A DNA stretch of 64,000 nucleotides from Diphasiastrum complanatum (lineage: Eukaryota; Streptophyta; Lycopodiopsida; Lycopodiales; Lycopodiaceae), in NCBI GenBank assembly GCA_029204225.1, contig CM055107.1:11479068-11543067 (forward strand), written 5' to 3'. Position numbers and translations under genes: made by a program. Position 1 is the first letter of the stretch. Each line of letters begins with the position of its first letter. This document shows, piece after piece, positions 1 through 11,329 of this stretch. Under the pieces are notes generated by a model. That model saw only the letters and a list, made by a program, of their open reading frames with translations, had not been told where the DNA came from and did no database searches.

Positions 1-592
1 TCAATGTGTGAAGGCATCTACAATGTTTGTCTCTCAATTACTTAATCAAACTGCTAATATTGCTTGTTTGTTGACGCTTATCTGTAACGCTTATGCCTGA
101 ATACCGAGATGGTATTCACTATATATATAAATTTTACATGTGTGCAAATGAAGAAGGTACAAAAGTGGTTGTGTCGTCTGTAGGAGATCGTGGGTGGTTG
201 TTGTTGTTGTCAAATCTGATCGCACAGTGCATAGAACGAGCATGAAGAGGCTGCGACGTCAGGCTTTGCCAAAAAATAACATTGGTGAAAATGTGAAAAT
301 CACAACACCCTTTGGCCTTTGGCCTTGTCCTTACCTAAAGGCACCTGCGCTCTTTTAAAGGCAAGTGTCACATTTTTTAAGGCAAGTGTCGCCTATCATA
401 AATTGCATGTAAAAATGCAGTGTCGCATTTTTCGCATTTTTTGCCTGTCATAAAGTGCGTGTAAAAATGCAGTGTCACATTTTAGGCAGGCGTCGCCTAT
501 CATAAAATGCATGTAAAACTGCAGTGTCACATTTTTCGCATTTTTTGCCAGTCATACATAGGACTAGGAGAGTAGAGGAAATGAATCCAACA
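1..592 (-). repeat. 3' LTR of copia C1 (runs off the left edge)
   Basis: This stretch matches about 10,740-11,329, so the two are the LTRs of one element. In element sense (minus strand) the LTR begins TGTTGGATTC at 592, directly after a G-rich polypurine tract. Positions about 350-560 contain three to four imperfect tandem units built around CATGTAAAAATGCAG and GTGTCGCATTTT. The start of the repeat lies outside the window. Confidence 0.85.
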
Positions 593-602
593 CCCCCCCC
601 TT
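593..602 (-). other. Polypurine tract of C1
   Basis: On the minus strand the bases read AAGGGGGGGG and abut the TGTTGG start of the 3' LTR. This is the expected plus-strand primer site of an LTR retrotransposon. Confidence 0.8.
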
Positions 603-609
603 AATCTAG

Positions 610-2300
610 ATCCGTGAATGTCTTGATCTTCAGACTAAGCAATGCACAAAACTTCTTGTGTGCATTAACACTTAATGCCTTTGTAAATATATCTGCAACC
701 ATGTCCTGTGTTCTCTAGTTCGTTAAGCTTACCTCCTTGTTGAAAACCTTGTCCCTAATATAGTGATATTGGATCTCAATGTGCTTACTTCTAGAGTGAA
801 ATCTAGGGTTGGCCGATATGGCAATAGCACTCTGATTATCACAGAATATGATAGTAGGGCTATATTGATTCAAACTAATGTTTGATAGTAAATGTCTCAA
901 CCAAAACGCTTTTGTAAATGAAAGAGCAACAGAGGTTTGCTTACAATTGTTTCATGAGATAGGACCGTCGTTGAAGAAGAATGTAAATTCAGATGTGGAC
1001 TTACAATTGTCTACATCTCCTCCCCAGCTTGCATTAGAATATCCACTAAGTTGATGAATATTGTTGTTGTTGACTTCTCCATAGCAGATGCACTGGTCCA
1101 TGGTAGTTCGAATATACCTCATGACTCTTATGAGAGCCTTCCAATGGGTAATGCCATGATTAGCCATAAATTGGTTGAGTGAGCTTATTGCAAAAGAGAT
1201 GTCAGCAGACCATTGAGTACATGAGAGATCCAAGTATCGATCGATAAGGATACTCTCTCATTTGCTCCTCTTCCTGCTTGTCTGAGGGCATTGGTCCTTT
1301 GACAGATGTAGGTCTAGATCCATTGGTGAGTGAGCTAACTTACAATTCATCAGATTATATCTATTAAAAACATTGTGAAGATACCTTTGCTGAGTAATAT
1401 AAATCAGTCTTCTCGCTCTGTCTCGGTGGATTTAAATGCCCAGACAGAAGTGAACCTCACCCAGGTCAGTCATGTCAAACTCAAAGAATAGTATCTGTTT
1501 AGCATCCTTAACCAAATTGGTATTGTTGCTGAAAAACAACGTATCATCCACGTACAAGGTGATGATAATGAAGGATTGCTGCACTGACTTGAAATAGACA
1601 TTGCAATCAACAATGCTTGGTTGGAAACCTTGTTGGATGAGGAATGTGTTGATCCTCTGAAACCAAGCTCTGGTAGACTATTTTAAGCCGTAGAGTGCCT
1701 TATGGAGTTTACAGACATGATTCTTCATACCTTCTAGAATATATCCTTTGGACTGGATCATGTAGATCTCTTCTTCTATAACTCCATTCAGATAAGCTGT
1801 TTCTACATCAAGTTGATGCACTTCAAGGTTGGCTGCTGCATCATACAATAGGAGGGCTCGGATCGATGAATGCTTGACTACTAGATTGTATCACTATAGT
1901 CAACGTTGGAGATCTGAGTGAATCCTCGTGCTACCAGTCTTGCCTTCCTACGATCAATTGCTCCATTGGCATTGTACTTGATTTTAAAGATCCATTTGCA
2001 ATTGATGATATTGCAGCCAACAGGAGCTTCAACTAATGACCACATCTGGTTCTTGATCTCAAAGGAATACTCTCTGTCCATGGCTTCTCTCCAGAGATCA
2101 GAGTCTGTTTGGCTAAGTGCCTCTTCGACTATCGTCGGTTCTTGTATCAAAAGACAAGCAGACTCAGTTGTATACCTTGTGGGCTGTGTGCGCACTCGGC
2201 TTGATCTTCTTGGAGAAATCGACTGATGAATCATTCTTGGAACTTGTTGTTGGGTAGCAGCAAAATCTTTATCTGACTTGCTGTCATATAGTGGATCAAC
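610..2300 (-). pseudogene. C1 reverse transcriptase-RNase H (decayed)
   Basis: Broken copia pol. The N-terminal RT part (about 1,880-2,170) carries the usual CKWIFKIKYNANG and KARLVARGFTQ stretches. The catalytic LYVDDTLFF is readable near 1,550-1,585. RNase H follows at 715-1,233, with FCDNQSAIAIS and SKHIEIQYHYIRD near its end. Frameshifts and stops separate the pieces, so no full enzyme can be made. The order Gag-PR-INT-RT-RH assigns the element to Ty1/copia. Confidence 0.88.
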
Positions 2301-2319
2301 TATGGACATGCTTGAGTCT

Positions 2320-3260
2320 GAAGCTCAAATTGGCATGTCAATGGCAGACATTGAAGGTTCTCCTGGAATGATGCCTTTGTCTTTGATGTTGATGAACTGA
2401 TCCTCGATAAAGATTGTGTCTCGACTGAACAAGATCTGCTCGGTATCGGAGTCGTACAACTTGTGAGTATTATCAGATGAAGTGTATCCAATCAGGATGG
2501 TCTTGAGATCTTGGAAGTCGAATTTCTTCCTTGTGTCTTTTGGGATCTGCACGTAGGTGATGCATTTGAACACTCATAGGTTATTCATAGAAGGCTTAGA
2601 GCCTGTCCACACCTCATGGGGTGTTCTGCCTCAGAGGGCCTTGGTTGAACATCTGTTCTAGATTTAAGCTACAATGGAGACAACTTCGGCCCAAAAGCTC
2701 TTGGGCAATGATGCATGTGCCAGCATACATTTAGTTGATTCAACCAGGGTTCATTGACTAGAGTGATAAATTTTTGCTCAATGCCTTGGCTTTGGCAGTA
2801 TTCCTTAAATTCGAGAGAGATGTATTCTCCATCGTTGTCAGACCTCAGGGTTTCGATCGTCCTTCCAGTTTCTTTTTTTGCACACTCCTTGAAGATTCTG
2901 AAGCAATTGAGAGCTTCTGATTTCTTCTTGATAAAGTACACCATAGTTCTTTTGGAGAATTCATCAATAAAAGTTATGAAATACTTTGCATCAAGTCAGA
3001 GAAGGATTTTACATCAATCCACAAATGTTTGTATGTACAACATCTAACAATCCTCTTGCAATATGCTGATGGCTTGATCTAAATGGTTTTCTAGTCTATT
3101 TACCAACTAAACAGTCTTGATAGACAGGTAACTCGACGTTATTATTAGGATAGTCTATACCAAGAACAATAGAATGTTTAGACATTTGTTGTACAGAAGC
3201 ATGATTCAAGTGACCAAGTCTATAATGCCAAAGTAGACTTTTATTTGCTTGAGTGGAAGT
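2320..3260 (-). pseudogene. C1 integrase and pre-integrase region (decayed)
   Basis: The minus strand shows a copia pre-integrase remnant (WHYRLGHLNHA, about 3,210-3,240) followed by integrase core fragments such as ETLRSDNDGEYIS (about 2,820-2,870). The C-terminal part (2,325-2,573) holds KTILIGYTSSDNTHKLYD, typical of the end of copia integrase. Several frames are needed and stops interrupt them. Confidence 0.82.
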
Positions 3261-3269
3261 ATTGAGCGC

Positions 3270-3660
3270 CTAACTAGAGACAGAAAAACAATGACTTAAT
3301 CTATACAAGTATCCATGTCTCTTTCCGAGTGCTAGGATCTTGCTTGTCCTATCAACTACTTTGCATTGATCACATTCAAATTTTACTTCATGTCCTAGAT
3401 CTCTGATTCTACTTACAGAGAGCAGATTTGTAGACAAATTGGGTACATACAGGACTTTAGAAAGTAGCTTAGACTGATCATTTGCAAAGCTTAATCTTAT
3501 AATACCTTCACCTTTAATAGCTTGTGTGCTATTATCACCAAGGTGAACATATTTGTTGGTACTATAGGGCGTATAGGACTCGAAACAGCCAATGAGGTGG
3601 TCATATGCTGAGTGGCGCCGGAATCCAGAAAACAAGAACTATTGTTGGATGCTCCTTGAT
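3270..3660 (-). pseudogene. C1 aspartic protease (decayed)
   Basis: The retropepsin signature LDSGATQHMTT lies at about 3,600-3,640, followed in another frame by VLYVPNLSTNLLSVSRI, the usual C-terminal part of copia protease. The catalytic DSG is intact but a frameshift follows it directly. It lies between Gag and integrase, as in copia polyproteins. Confidence 0.85.
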
Positions 3661-5177
3661 GGCTGGTCATGAAGGCATCATGATCCGCTTCTTGATTTGG
3701 CTGTGGAGCTTCTATAGCTGCATTGGCCACTTGATTTGACCATTCCTTGTTGTTGTTCTTTGCTTGTAGTATCTGGCAGTCTTGACTCTCTTGGTTGTTT
3801 CTCTTGCAGTATCTGTAGAAACAACTTCTTCTTAGTCTGCGGATTTGATTGTTCTTTGTGTTGTGTTGGTTTCTGGTCTTGCTTTGATTGCTTTGAGTCT
3901 TTTTTCTTCTTCTGCTTAGTCTGGCCTCTGTTGGTGTACAAGGCATGAGAATCAACTAAGGAACTGGAGGTTTCATCTCTTCGCATGTCTTCTTGCACCA
4001 AGATTGTAATGACTCTTGAAAGAGTCAGCTCTAGATGCATCGTGATGATCATCACCCAACTATCATAGAGCTTGGCAAGCTTGTAAGCAGTTGCATTACT
4101 GCATCTTGATAATCTATGACAGATCCAACAGTGGCCATTCGTTTCAGTAGGTTCTTGAACTGGTTGATGTGATTATGTAGGGAATCACTGTGAAAGATTT
4201 CAGATCCTTAAGATCCAATCTACTTGAATGATCTTTGGTTAGAAAGAAAAATACACTACCAATTTCACCAATGTAGAAAAATCAGCATCTACACACAATT
4301 TGAGATGCAAACACTAATAGAACTTGATCAAACTTGAATGAAATGATTATGTACTGTTGTTGTCCATACAAAACCAGCAAGCTACTATATTTCACACGTG
4401 TGGATCCAAAAATAACAAATATAGATCATTCTACACATAGAATTGCAAGCAATCACCAAGATAGTGCACCAATGGATAGTAGAACCCAAGAGAACCATGT
4501 ATAAGCATGAAATGAGATAGAGAAGAGAGAAGATGACTCTCTCCACGAGTTACATCCTTTTATAGCAGGTCCAAACCCTATTTGGCCACTTGGCTTTCCC
4601 ACCAAAATGCTAACCCTACCAATTTTGAGTCTAGATTCAATGTACCCAACTTATTCAAATTGAATCTACTCAAACTCGCATTCTATCTTTCCCACACTTT
4701 CAAAAAGTGTTTATTCAAATGAAATTTAGACTAATGAACTTTGAAAAGTCAACCTCTAAGTCTAAAACAAGTTTTGGCCTCAATATGCCAAATATGAAAA
4801 TATTGCAAAAATGTGATGAAACTAGTTGAATCTTTCACAATCACCATTTTCCATCTTGAGGGAGTAAATTTTTTTCCTGAGATGTAGCTTGGAAGCTATA
4901 TTTCGCACTTCGTATAATGTGCTCAAGATGTTCCAGACTTTCTTAGATGTCTGAGCTTTGGACATAAGGTCGATCTGAGTATCCGAAATGTTGAGGATGA
5001 TCAGTGCAAATGCTTTGCCATCCTACAACTTTCATCTGGAGATTGTTGCGTCGTCAGCTTCGGGTATTCCCTCTACACTTGTAACAATGTTATACAACTC
5101 CTTAGCCATTAGCACGGTTCTCATCTTAAATTTTCACAGATGGTAATTGGCTCCATCAAGCTTGTCCATGATAAGAT
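3660..5177 (-). pseudogene. C1 gag, interrupted by a solo LTR
   Basis: Gag starts at an ATG near 5,168 (MDKLDGANYHL, then KFKMRTVLMAKELYNIV), the copia Gag N-terminus. The frame continues to about 4,845, is interrupted by a 651-bp solo LTR, and resumes at 4,183 with DSLHNHINQFKNLLKRM. A degenerate zinc-knuckle-like Cys region (CFYRYCKRNNQESQDC) and basic residues follow at 3,780-3,920. Stops and the insertion inactivate it. Confidence 0.82.
4189..4839. mobile_element. Solo LTR, 651 bp, target duplication ATCAC
   Basis: The block begins TGTGAAAGATT and ends AATCTTTCACA, an 11-bp terminal inverted repeat with TG...CA ends. It is flanked by direct repeats ATCAC at 4,184-4,188 and 4,840-4,844. 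Removing it and one repeat rejoins the C1 gag frame. A TATA-like CTTTTATAGC lies near 4,555. No internal domain is present, so it is a solo LTR left by recombination. Confidence 0.92.
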
Positions 5178-5182
5178 TGGAT

Positions 5183-5436
5183 AGTTAAGAAACACAGTTT
5201 AAAATACCCGACCAGATCAATCACCACAACACAACATCAAGTGCAACAAGACAAGACAACAAAATTGCTCTCAACAAACTGTATATTCAACTGATTGAGT
5301 AAGTACAAAGATAAGTTGCTTAAAAGCAATCAAAGGGCTCGTAAAAGAAAGATGGCCCGATAGCTCTAGAACTAAGCACACGTGGTGCCGTTGAAATAAG
5401 AAAGCACTATATAAGTCGATCATTGTTATTTTAACT
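5183..5436 (-). repeat. C2 3' LTR (254 bp)
   Basis: It matches the 5' LTR at 9,878-10,126 with scattered substitutions and a few small indels. In element sense it runs AGTTAAAAT to TTTCTTAACT, with a 6-bp terminal inverted repeat AGTTAA/TTAACT. The sequence just inside is the polypurine tract GAGGGAGAG (5,437-5,445). Confidence 0.92.
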
Positions 5437-5519
5437 CTCTCCCTCAATGATCAACGTCTCTCTTTATTTTAGAGTTTACTCTATTCATGAAACATACCTC
5501 CATGATAAGTAAAGGCTTT

Positions 5520-6695
5520 TTACATAACTAGATCTAAGCCAAGTTTGGCTCTAAAAGTCTCAAACTTTTTTTTACTTAAAGCTTTTTTATATATATCAGC
5601 AACTTGTAATAACGTAGAACAATGTACAATACTTATATTTTCATATTGTAACTTCTCACGCACAAAGTGATATTTTACCTCAATATGTTTTGTCCTTGCG
5701 TGAAAGATAGGATTCTTAGCCAATTGTATTCCACTTTGATTGTCACAAAAAATAGTAGTACGATTTACCTGCTTCATGCCAATCTCACATAACAACTTAC
5801 GAATCAGCGTCAACATAACCCTGCAACTTAGGTAAAACACTTTGTCTTTTGTAGATTAAGCGAAGGTTAGGTGTACCTTTCACATACCTCAAAATCCTTT
5901 TTGCAGCTTTCCAATGGTCCATAGTGGGTGATGACATGAATTGGCTAGTCAAACTTACAACATAGCAGATATCAGGCTGTGTAGTCGTAAGATATATCAA
6001 ACTCCCAACTAGCTGACGAAATAGAGTAGCGTCAACATGTGCACTATCATCAATACGAGATAATTTCTTACCAGCTTCGCAAGGGGTGATGGAAGGTTTG
6101 CACTTTGTCATGTGAAATCTCTCCAATATCTCGCCCACATACTTGTTTTGAAATAACCTGATATCACTGCCAGTTTGCCATACTTCAACACCCAAGCAAT
6201 AGTGCATAAGACCTAAATATGTCATCTCAAACTGCTTGCATAAATTGGCTTTGATAGAACGAGTGAGGTTCTCATCATTGCCCATGATAATGATATCATC
6301 AACGTAAAGTACAATCAAGGCAATGTTGTCATCATTTATAAGAACATAAAGGTTTGGATCTGAGTTTGTTCTTACAAATCCATGAGAAAGAAAGTAATTG
6401 TCAATGCATCCATACCATGCGCGTGGCGCTTGCTTAAGGCCATAAAGTGCTTTGTGTAGTTTACTTACCTTCTGTTCTTGCCCTTTTGCCATGAAGCCTT
6501 GCGATTGGACCATATAAACTTCTTCCTCTAAGTCACCATTCAAAAATGTGGACTTCACATCCATTTGATGGACCTTCCACCAAAAATGAGATGCTAAGGC
6601 GTAGCGTAGTCCACTTAGCCACTGGAGCAAATGTCTCTTCATAGTCAATTCCTTTGCTTTGCTCATAACCCTTCACTACTAGGCGTGCCTTATGC
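5520..6695 (-). pseudogene. C2 reverse transcriptase-RNase H with internal deletions
   Basis: One open stretch (5,797-6,666) covers most of RT: HQMDVKSTFLNGDLEEEVYM, YGLKQAPRAWY, the catalytic VLYVDDIIIM, and GSLIYLTTTQPDI. RNase H is incomplete: the frame runs to LQGYVDAD and jumps directly, in another frame, to RKLLCEIGMKQ, losing about 50 codons of the catalytic core. The RT N-terminus is missing because ARLVVKGYEQ follows integrase sequence directly at about 6,695. DNQSGIQLAKNPIFHARTKH marks the RNase H end. Confidence 0.9.
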
Positions 6696-7440
6696 TTTGC
6701 TATTGTGTTTTGGCTTTATTCCTGTAAATGCTTCTTCGGGAGTCACATTTGGAACCGCAATTGTAGGGCTCCTGTTTTGCAAGAATGTTGCTGCATTGCA
6801 CGCTTCCGACCAAAGTGAATCGGTCAAGCCCATTTGCTTCATCATAGAGCATGCACTCTCCATAATAGTCCTATTTTTTCTTTCAGCTACACCATTACTA
6901 TGCGGCGTGTGTGACTATGTGAATTGTCTTTTGATGCCGTGTTCTTTGCAAAAGTCCTCAAAATCATCAGATTTGTATTCGCCCCCTCTATCAGATCTTA
7001 GCACTTTGATGTGTGCATCCAGTTGGTTCTCTACCAAAGTCTTGAACTCCTTGAAACGAGAAAAAGCGTCAGATTTCTTCTTCAAGAAATAAATCCATGT
7101 CCTCCTAGAGTAATCATCTATGAAAGTCATAAAATAATATGCTTTCCCCAATGACATGGTCTTCATTGGGCCGCACAGGTCGCTGTGAATGAGTTCCAAC
7201 GGTTTCTTAGCTCTTGCAGTTCCACCTTTCTTGAATGTCTCCCTGTGGTGCTTTCCCATGACGCATCCTTCACATATTGCATGATGATCATCGTGCAATG
7301 CTAGTAACCCTATTACCATCTTCAGCTTCGCCATCAATCTCAAGCTCCCATAGTTCAAATGACCAAGTCTTCTGTGCCACAATATCTCTATAACCCTTCG
7401 CCACCACTTTATGGTTGTGGTTCATATCCCTCATAAGGCA
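6695..7440 (-). pseudogene. C2 pre-integrase and integrase (3' truncated)
   Basis: An open stretch from 7,382 to 6,915 has [13 protein letters not shown], a zinc-binding His/Cys cluster ([12 protein letters not shown]) and the DDE core ([32 protein letters not shown]). The frame changes near 6,915 and continues through GVAERKNRTIMESA, with the catalytic Glu, to TPEEAFTGIKPKH. There it fuses to RT, so the integrase C-terminal domain is gone. Confidence 0.88.
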
Positions 7441-8032
7441 TCAATCCTTGACAAATTCAACCTTAAGATGTTGATTTGCCATTACACCAATAGAAAGCAA
7501 ACTGTTTTTGAGTCTAGGAACATAAAGCACATTAGGGATGTTCTTGATTTTACCATCAGGAAATTGCACAGGTACATTTCCCACACCCTGTATTTGGCAT
7601 TCCTCTCCATTGGCTTGAGTGACCTTATACCCATCATGGATTGGTGAGAATTTCTCAAACCAATCATGTTTCCTGGTCATATGCCTTGTGGCATCTGAAT
7701 CTATGAACCATGGCACCATCATCAACTTGGGATGCCAATGCCGATGAGAAGACTCTTGTCTCGTCATCTTCTCCATCATCTTCGGCAATGTTGTCTTGTT
7801 GAGTCACTTTTCCCGCCTTTATGTCCGCTTTCTTCTTGTAGCACTCGCGTGCCCAATGACCCAGTTTGTGGCAATAGTAACATTTGTCTTTCTTCTTCTT
7901 TTTTCCTTTTGATGACAACTCTCCCTCATCATCATCATCCTTGGATTTCTTAGGAATCCTTTTCCATCCTTCTTGCTTGCCTTTAGCAAGCAAGGCTTTA
8001 TCCTCCTGTGGGGTTTTCCTTGACTTCACCAC
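7441..8032 (-). pseudogene. C2 Gag zinc knuckle and protease
   Basis: The region 7,664-8,032 is Lys-rich and holds a perfect CCHC zinc knuckle, CYYCHKLGHWAREC, the RNA-binding end of Gag. Protease follows in another frame (7,441-7,788): WFIDSDATRHMT, then VLYVPRLKNSLLSIG. The usual DSGAT is DSDAT here, so the flap-proximal Gly is replaced and the enzyme is probably inactive. Confidence 0.88.
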
Positions 8033-8131
8033 TTCACGATGCTACTCTTCTTGCAACATGATTCCGTGGAAGTCTTCAAAAGTAGGCAACCTCTCCCTCG
8101 AACCAATGCCGCTCACAAACATCTGTAGCCC

Positions 8132-8617
8132 TTACGAGACACCGCTCATTGTGGTATGTACCAATTCAACGTCCCTAATTGGTTCTCCAATTGCGACAAG
8201 TTGATCTCTCAACTCCTTTATCCTTGTGAAGAAAGATCCCACTGATTCACTTTCTTCCATCCTTACTGCGTTCAATCTCGACTTCAAAAACATGGCCCCA
8301 GCTAGATTGCAAGTTTGAAATTGTATTATAAGAGCTTCCCAAGCTCTCCTAGCCATCGTTGCATCACTTATATGAGTGATTACATGGTCTTTCACTAAAA
8401 GATTGATTAAGGACAATGCTCTCTGCGCCTTTTTATCAAAGGCCCTCATGTCACCTGGAGTGGTATTTGGCTGGATTTCAATACCTGCCACGATCCCCCA
8501 CAACTCTTTCTCCATCAAAATGCTCTTCATTTTGAATTTCCAGATGCTGTAGGTAGAAGCCCCATCAAGTTTGCTTGCATCACCCAAAATTGCCTCATTG
8601 ATGTTTGCCATCTCCAA
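8132..8617 (-). pseudogene. C2 Gag N-terminal region
   Basis: A 161-codon stretch starts MEMANINEAILGDASKLDG and continues with YSIWKFKMKSILMEKELW and FFTRIKELRDQLVAIG. This is the copia Gag (DUF4219/UBN2-type) capsid precursor. It ends in a stop near 8,132, about 100 bp before the zinc-knuckle part resumes in a different frame, so the polyprotein is broken. Its own start codon and upstream leader are intact. Confidence 0.85.
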
Positions 8618-9865
8618 ACTGCTTGAAACTCCACCTGTAGGCTATAAAGTGTATGCCGAAGCCAACCGTGATGTCAAAAATAAAAAATAATGACTGCAAT
8701 TTTTGGCTTATCAGGCACCCGCCGCTCTTTCGCCAAATTGAAAGCCAAATTGGCGTCGCTTTCCGAAATGCTTCTCATCACCAACTCCCAACTACCTGCC
8801 TAGTGGAATGGTGAAATCACTTCTGGCACACTTTGAACACTTTCCCCACGGCAATCACTCTGTTTTGGTGTACCGTACTTGCAATTTCAGTCAGGGTGCC
8901 CTTCGTTTGGAGGCTATAGCCTTTCATTTGGCCAAAATAGGCTAAAGGAGGTGAAAATAAGGGCAATTTTGGTTTTTGAACTGTTTCTTCAGTGTGAAGA
9001 AACTTCACCCTTCAAAAACTTGGGACCCAACAATTATTTCAGTTTGAAGATTTAATGAAGTTGCAATGCACTTTGCACTTCAGACCCCTTCAGGATTTTT
9101 CACATCAATCCAACGGATCCTTTAGATCCAACGACCCACTTGACGTGCAATTACCATCGTTGACCTGTGTGACTCGAGATTGGATGGCTTTCCATGCTTC
9201 AAAGCGTTGATCAAGGGCCTTTGAAGCACCCACCACTTTTGGCCGCTAACATGTTAGCTGAACTGGGCACGCGCGAGGTGTCGTGACCTCTCCTCCTCTT
9301 CTCCATGCGACCTCTCTCTTCACGATGGATCTTCGTTTCTCTTCACAAGCTATGGCTGCTGTCTGTGGATCGATCTAGCTGTTCTCTTTCTCCACGGCCA
9401 GTCGCAGCCTCCTTGCTACTAGGTTGCACTACCAGGGCGCCCATCCTCAACAACTTACAGCTATGAAAATGTCCTCTTACAAGGAGATATCCACGATTTT
9501 GCTCTTTGAAACCCTAGTAGCTTTAAAGAGAAGGATATTTTGGGCTTTACTCAGGCTTTCCCTGAGCTCACTTGCAGCTCTTATCTAGCTGAGGTTGCCC
9601 TACAGTAGGCAATATTCTACTCCAAATCGCTCTTCAAACGGTGTTCGATTGGATTCAAACCAATCACTCATGCCAAGCAACCCTTCAGAAGATTTTCCAA
9701 CTTCACTTTTTGCTTGCCCTCTGATTTAGCTGAAATCTCCTACCCCTTAACCTTCTTACAATTTTGAGCTATTCCACGAATCTCCTCAGACTCGGTTTTG
9801 TGCTTCCTAGCCAACAAATTGTTGTGAATTCGCTGTTCTTGTCCGATGATTCAAGCCACCAAGGG
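8618..9865 (-). other. C2 untranslated leader (about 1.2 kb)
   Basis: The stretch lies between the primer-binding site and the Gag ATG and has no coding signal. It is richer in G+C than its flanks and has no obvious repeat. A long leader of this kind carries packaging and dimerisation signals in related elements. I see no identifiable gene in it. Confidence 0.6.
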
Positions 9866-9877
9866 GCTTTGATACCA
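9866..9877 (-). other. C2 primer-binding site
   Basis: The minus strand reads TGGTATCAAAGC, differing at one base from the TGGTATCAGAGC expected for priming by plant initiator-Met tRNA. It abuts the 5' LTR with no gap, which fixes the LTR end as AACT. Confidence 0.9.
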
Positions 9878-10126
9878 AGTTAAGAAACACAGTTTAAAAC
9901 ACCCGACCGGATCAATCACCACAGCACAACGTCAAGTGCAACAAGACAACAAAATTTCTCTCAACAAACTGTATATTCAACTAATTGAGTAAGTACAAAG
10001 ATAAGTTGCTTAACAACACTCAAAGGACTCGTAAAAGAAAGATGGCCCGATAACTCTAGAACTAAGCACACGTGGTGCCGTCGAAATAAGAAAGCATTGT
10101 ATAAGTCGATCATTGCTATTTTAACT
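9878..10126 (-). repeat. C2 5' LTR (249 bp)
   Basis: Partner of 5,183-5,436. It ends with TTAACT directly before the target duplication TGGAT on the plus strand. Its inner end is fixed by the adjacent primer-binding site. Confidence 0.92.
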
Positions 10127-10382
10127 TGGATTTCCCTTGGAAATCCATGTGGAAGATTAGTCTAAGTGATAGTAGTAACTATCAATGATTTAAGTATTAA
10201 AATCTGGTGCTAAATTATAGAATGAGAAAGCAATTATCCTATCGGCTAGTAGGATCAGGTTCTATGGGAAGCTTATCAGGCTATAGAAATAACTCTAACA
10301 TAAAACCGCTTGAGAAATCACATGGTTTCTAATATTAAAGCTCTAAATAATCAGAGAATAGTAACCTATCGCTCTGATACCA
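10127..10382 (-). other. C1 leader remnant and primer-binding site
   Basis: This is the part of the C1 leader upstream of the C2 insertion. It ends in TGGTATCAGAGC (minus strand, 10,371-10,382), an exact initiator-Met tRNA type primer site, directly next to the C1 5' LTR. Confidence 0.88.
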
Positions 10383-11329
10383 TGTCGGAAGAAAAATGGA
10401 ACTTCGATTTCTCTTCTCGGTGATGCACTATTGGTGACTTAGTAGCGAGCATAAGAATATGATAATTTTAAAGTTTTTAATGCGCGGTCGTAGTGGAAGC
10501 AAAGAGCAGATAACCAGACAAATCAACTAGACAACCAGACAGAATGTAGAAAAGCATTGCAGTATTGACACGAATCTGAACGCAGAACCAGACAAAGTTG
10601 TAATCAGATTAAGTATAACAAAATATACAAGTCAATAATGCAAGTGAGCACAAAACAATAGCGGACGTAATTGCGTGCTTCACAAAGCTAATCACAAACT
10701 GTAAAGGTTATGAACCTATTACTACAAATCTGTCTGAAAGACAAAATCAATACGTGAAGGCATCTACAATGTCTATCTCTCAATTACCAAATCAAACTAC
10801 TGATATCGCTTGTTTGTTGACGCTTATCTATAATGCTTATGCCTGAATACCGTGATGGTATTCACTATATGCATAAATTTTACAAGTGTGCAAATGAAGA
10901 AGGTACAAAAGAGGTTGTGTCGTCTGTAGGAGATCGTGGGTGGCTATTGTTGTTGTCATAGAACGAGCGTGAAGAGGCTGCAACGTCAGGCTTCACCAAA
11001 AATAACATTGGTGAAAATGCGAAAATCGCAACACCCTTTGGCCTTTGGCCTTGTCCTTACCTAAAGGCAACCTGCATCCTTTTAAAGACAAGTGTTGCAT
11101 TTTTAAAGGTAAGTGCCGCCTATCATAAATTGCATGTAAAAATGCAATGTCGCATTTTTCGTATTTTTCGCATTTTTTGCCTGTCATAAAGTGCGTGTAA
11201 AAATGCAGTGTCGCATTTTAGGCAAGTGTCACCTATCATAAAATGCATGTAAAAATGCAGTGTCGCATTTTTCGCTTGTCATAAAATGCATGTAAAAATG
11301 CAGTGTCGCATTTTTTGCATTTTTTGCCT
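10383..11329 (-). repeat. C1 5' LTR, cut off by the inverted-repeat segment
   Basis: It begins (plus strand) TGTCGGAAG next to the primer site and matches 1-550 along its right part, with the same tandem units around ATGCAGTGTCGC. It ends abruptly at 11,329. The last roughly 45 bp present in the 3' LTR (548-592) are missing, and unrelated sequence of the 20.8-kb segment begins. Confidence 0.87.

Larger units (their letters stand above)
5183..10126 (-). mobile_element. Complete nested copia C2 with TGGAT target duplication
   Basis: The element has two near-identical LTRs (5,183-5,436 and 9,878-10,126) and direct repeats TGGAT at 5,178-5,182 and 10,127-10,131. It lies in the leader of C1 just upstream of that element's Gag ATG, so it is younger than C1. 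Gag, protease, integrase, RT and RNase H follow in copia order on the minus strand. It appears non-autonomous: pol has lost a large INT-RT block and the RNase H core. The LTR ends are AG...CT rather than TG...CA. Confidence 0.93.
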
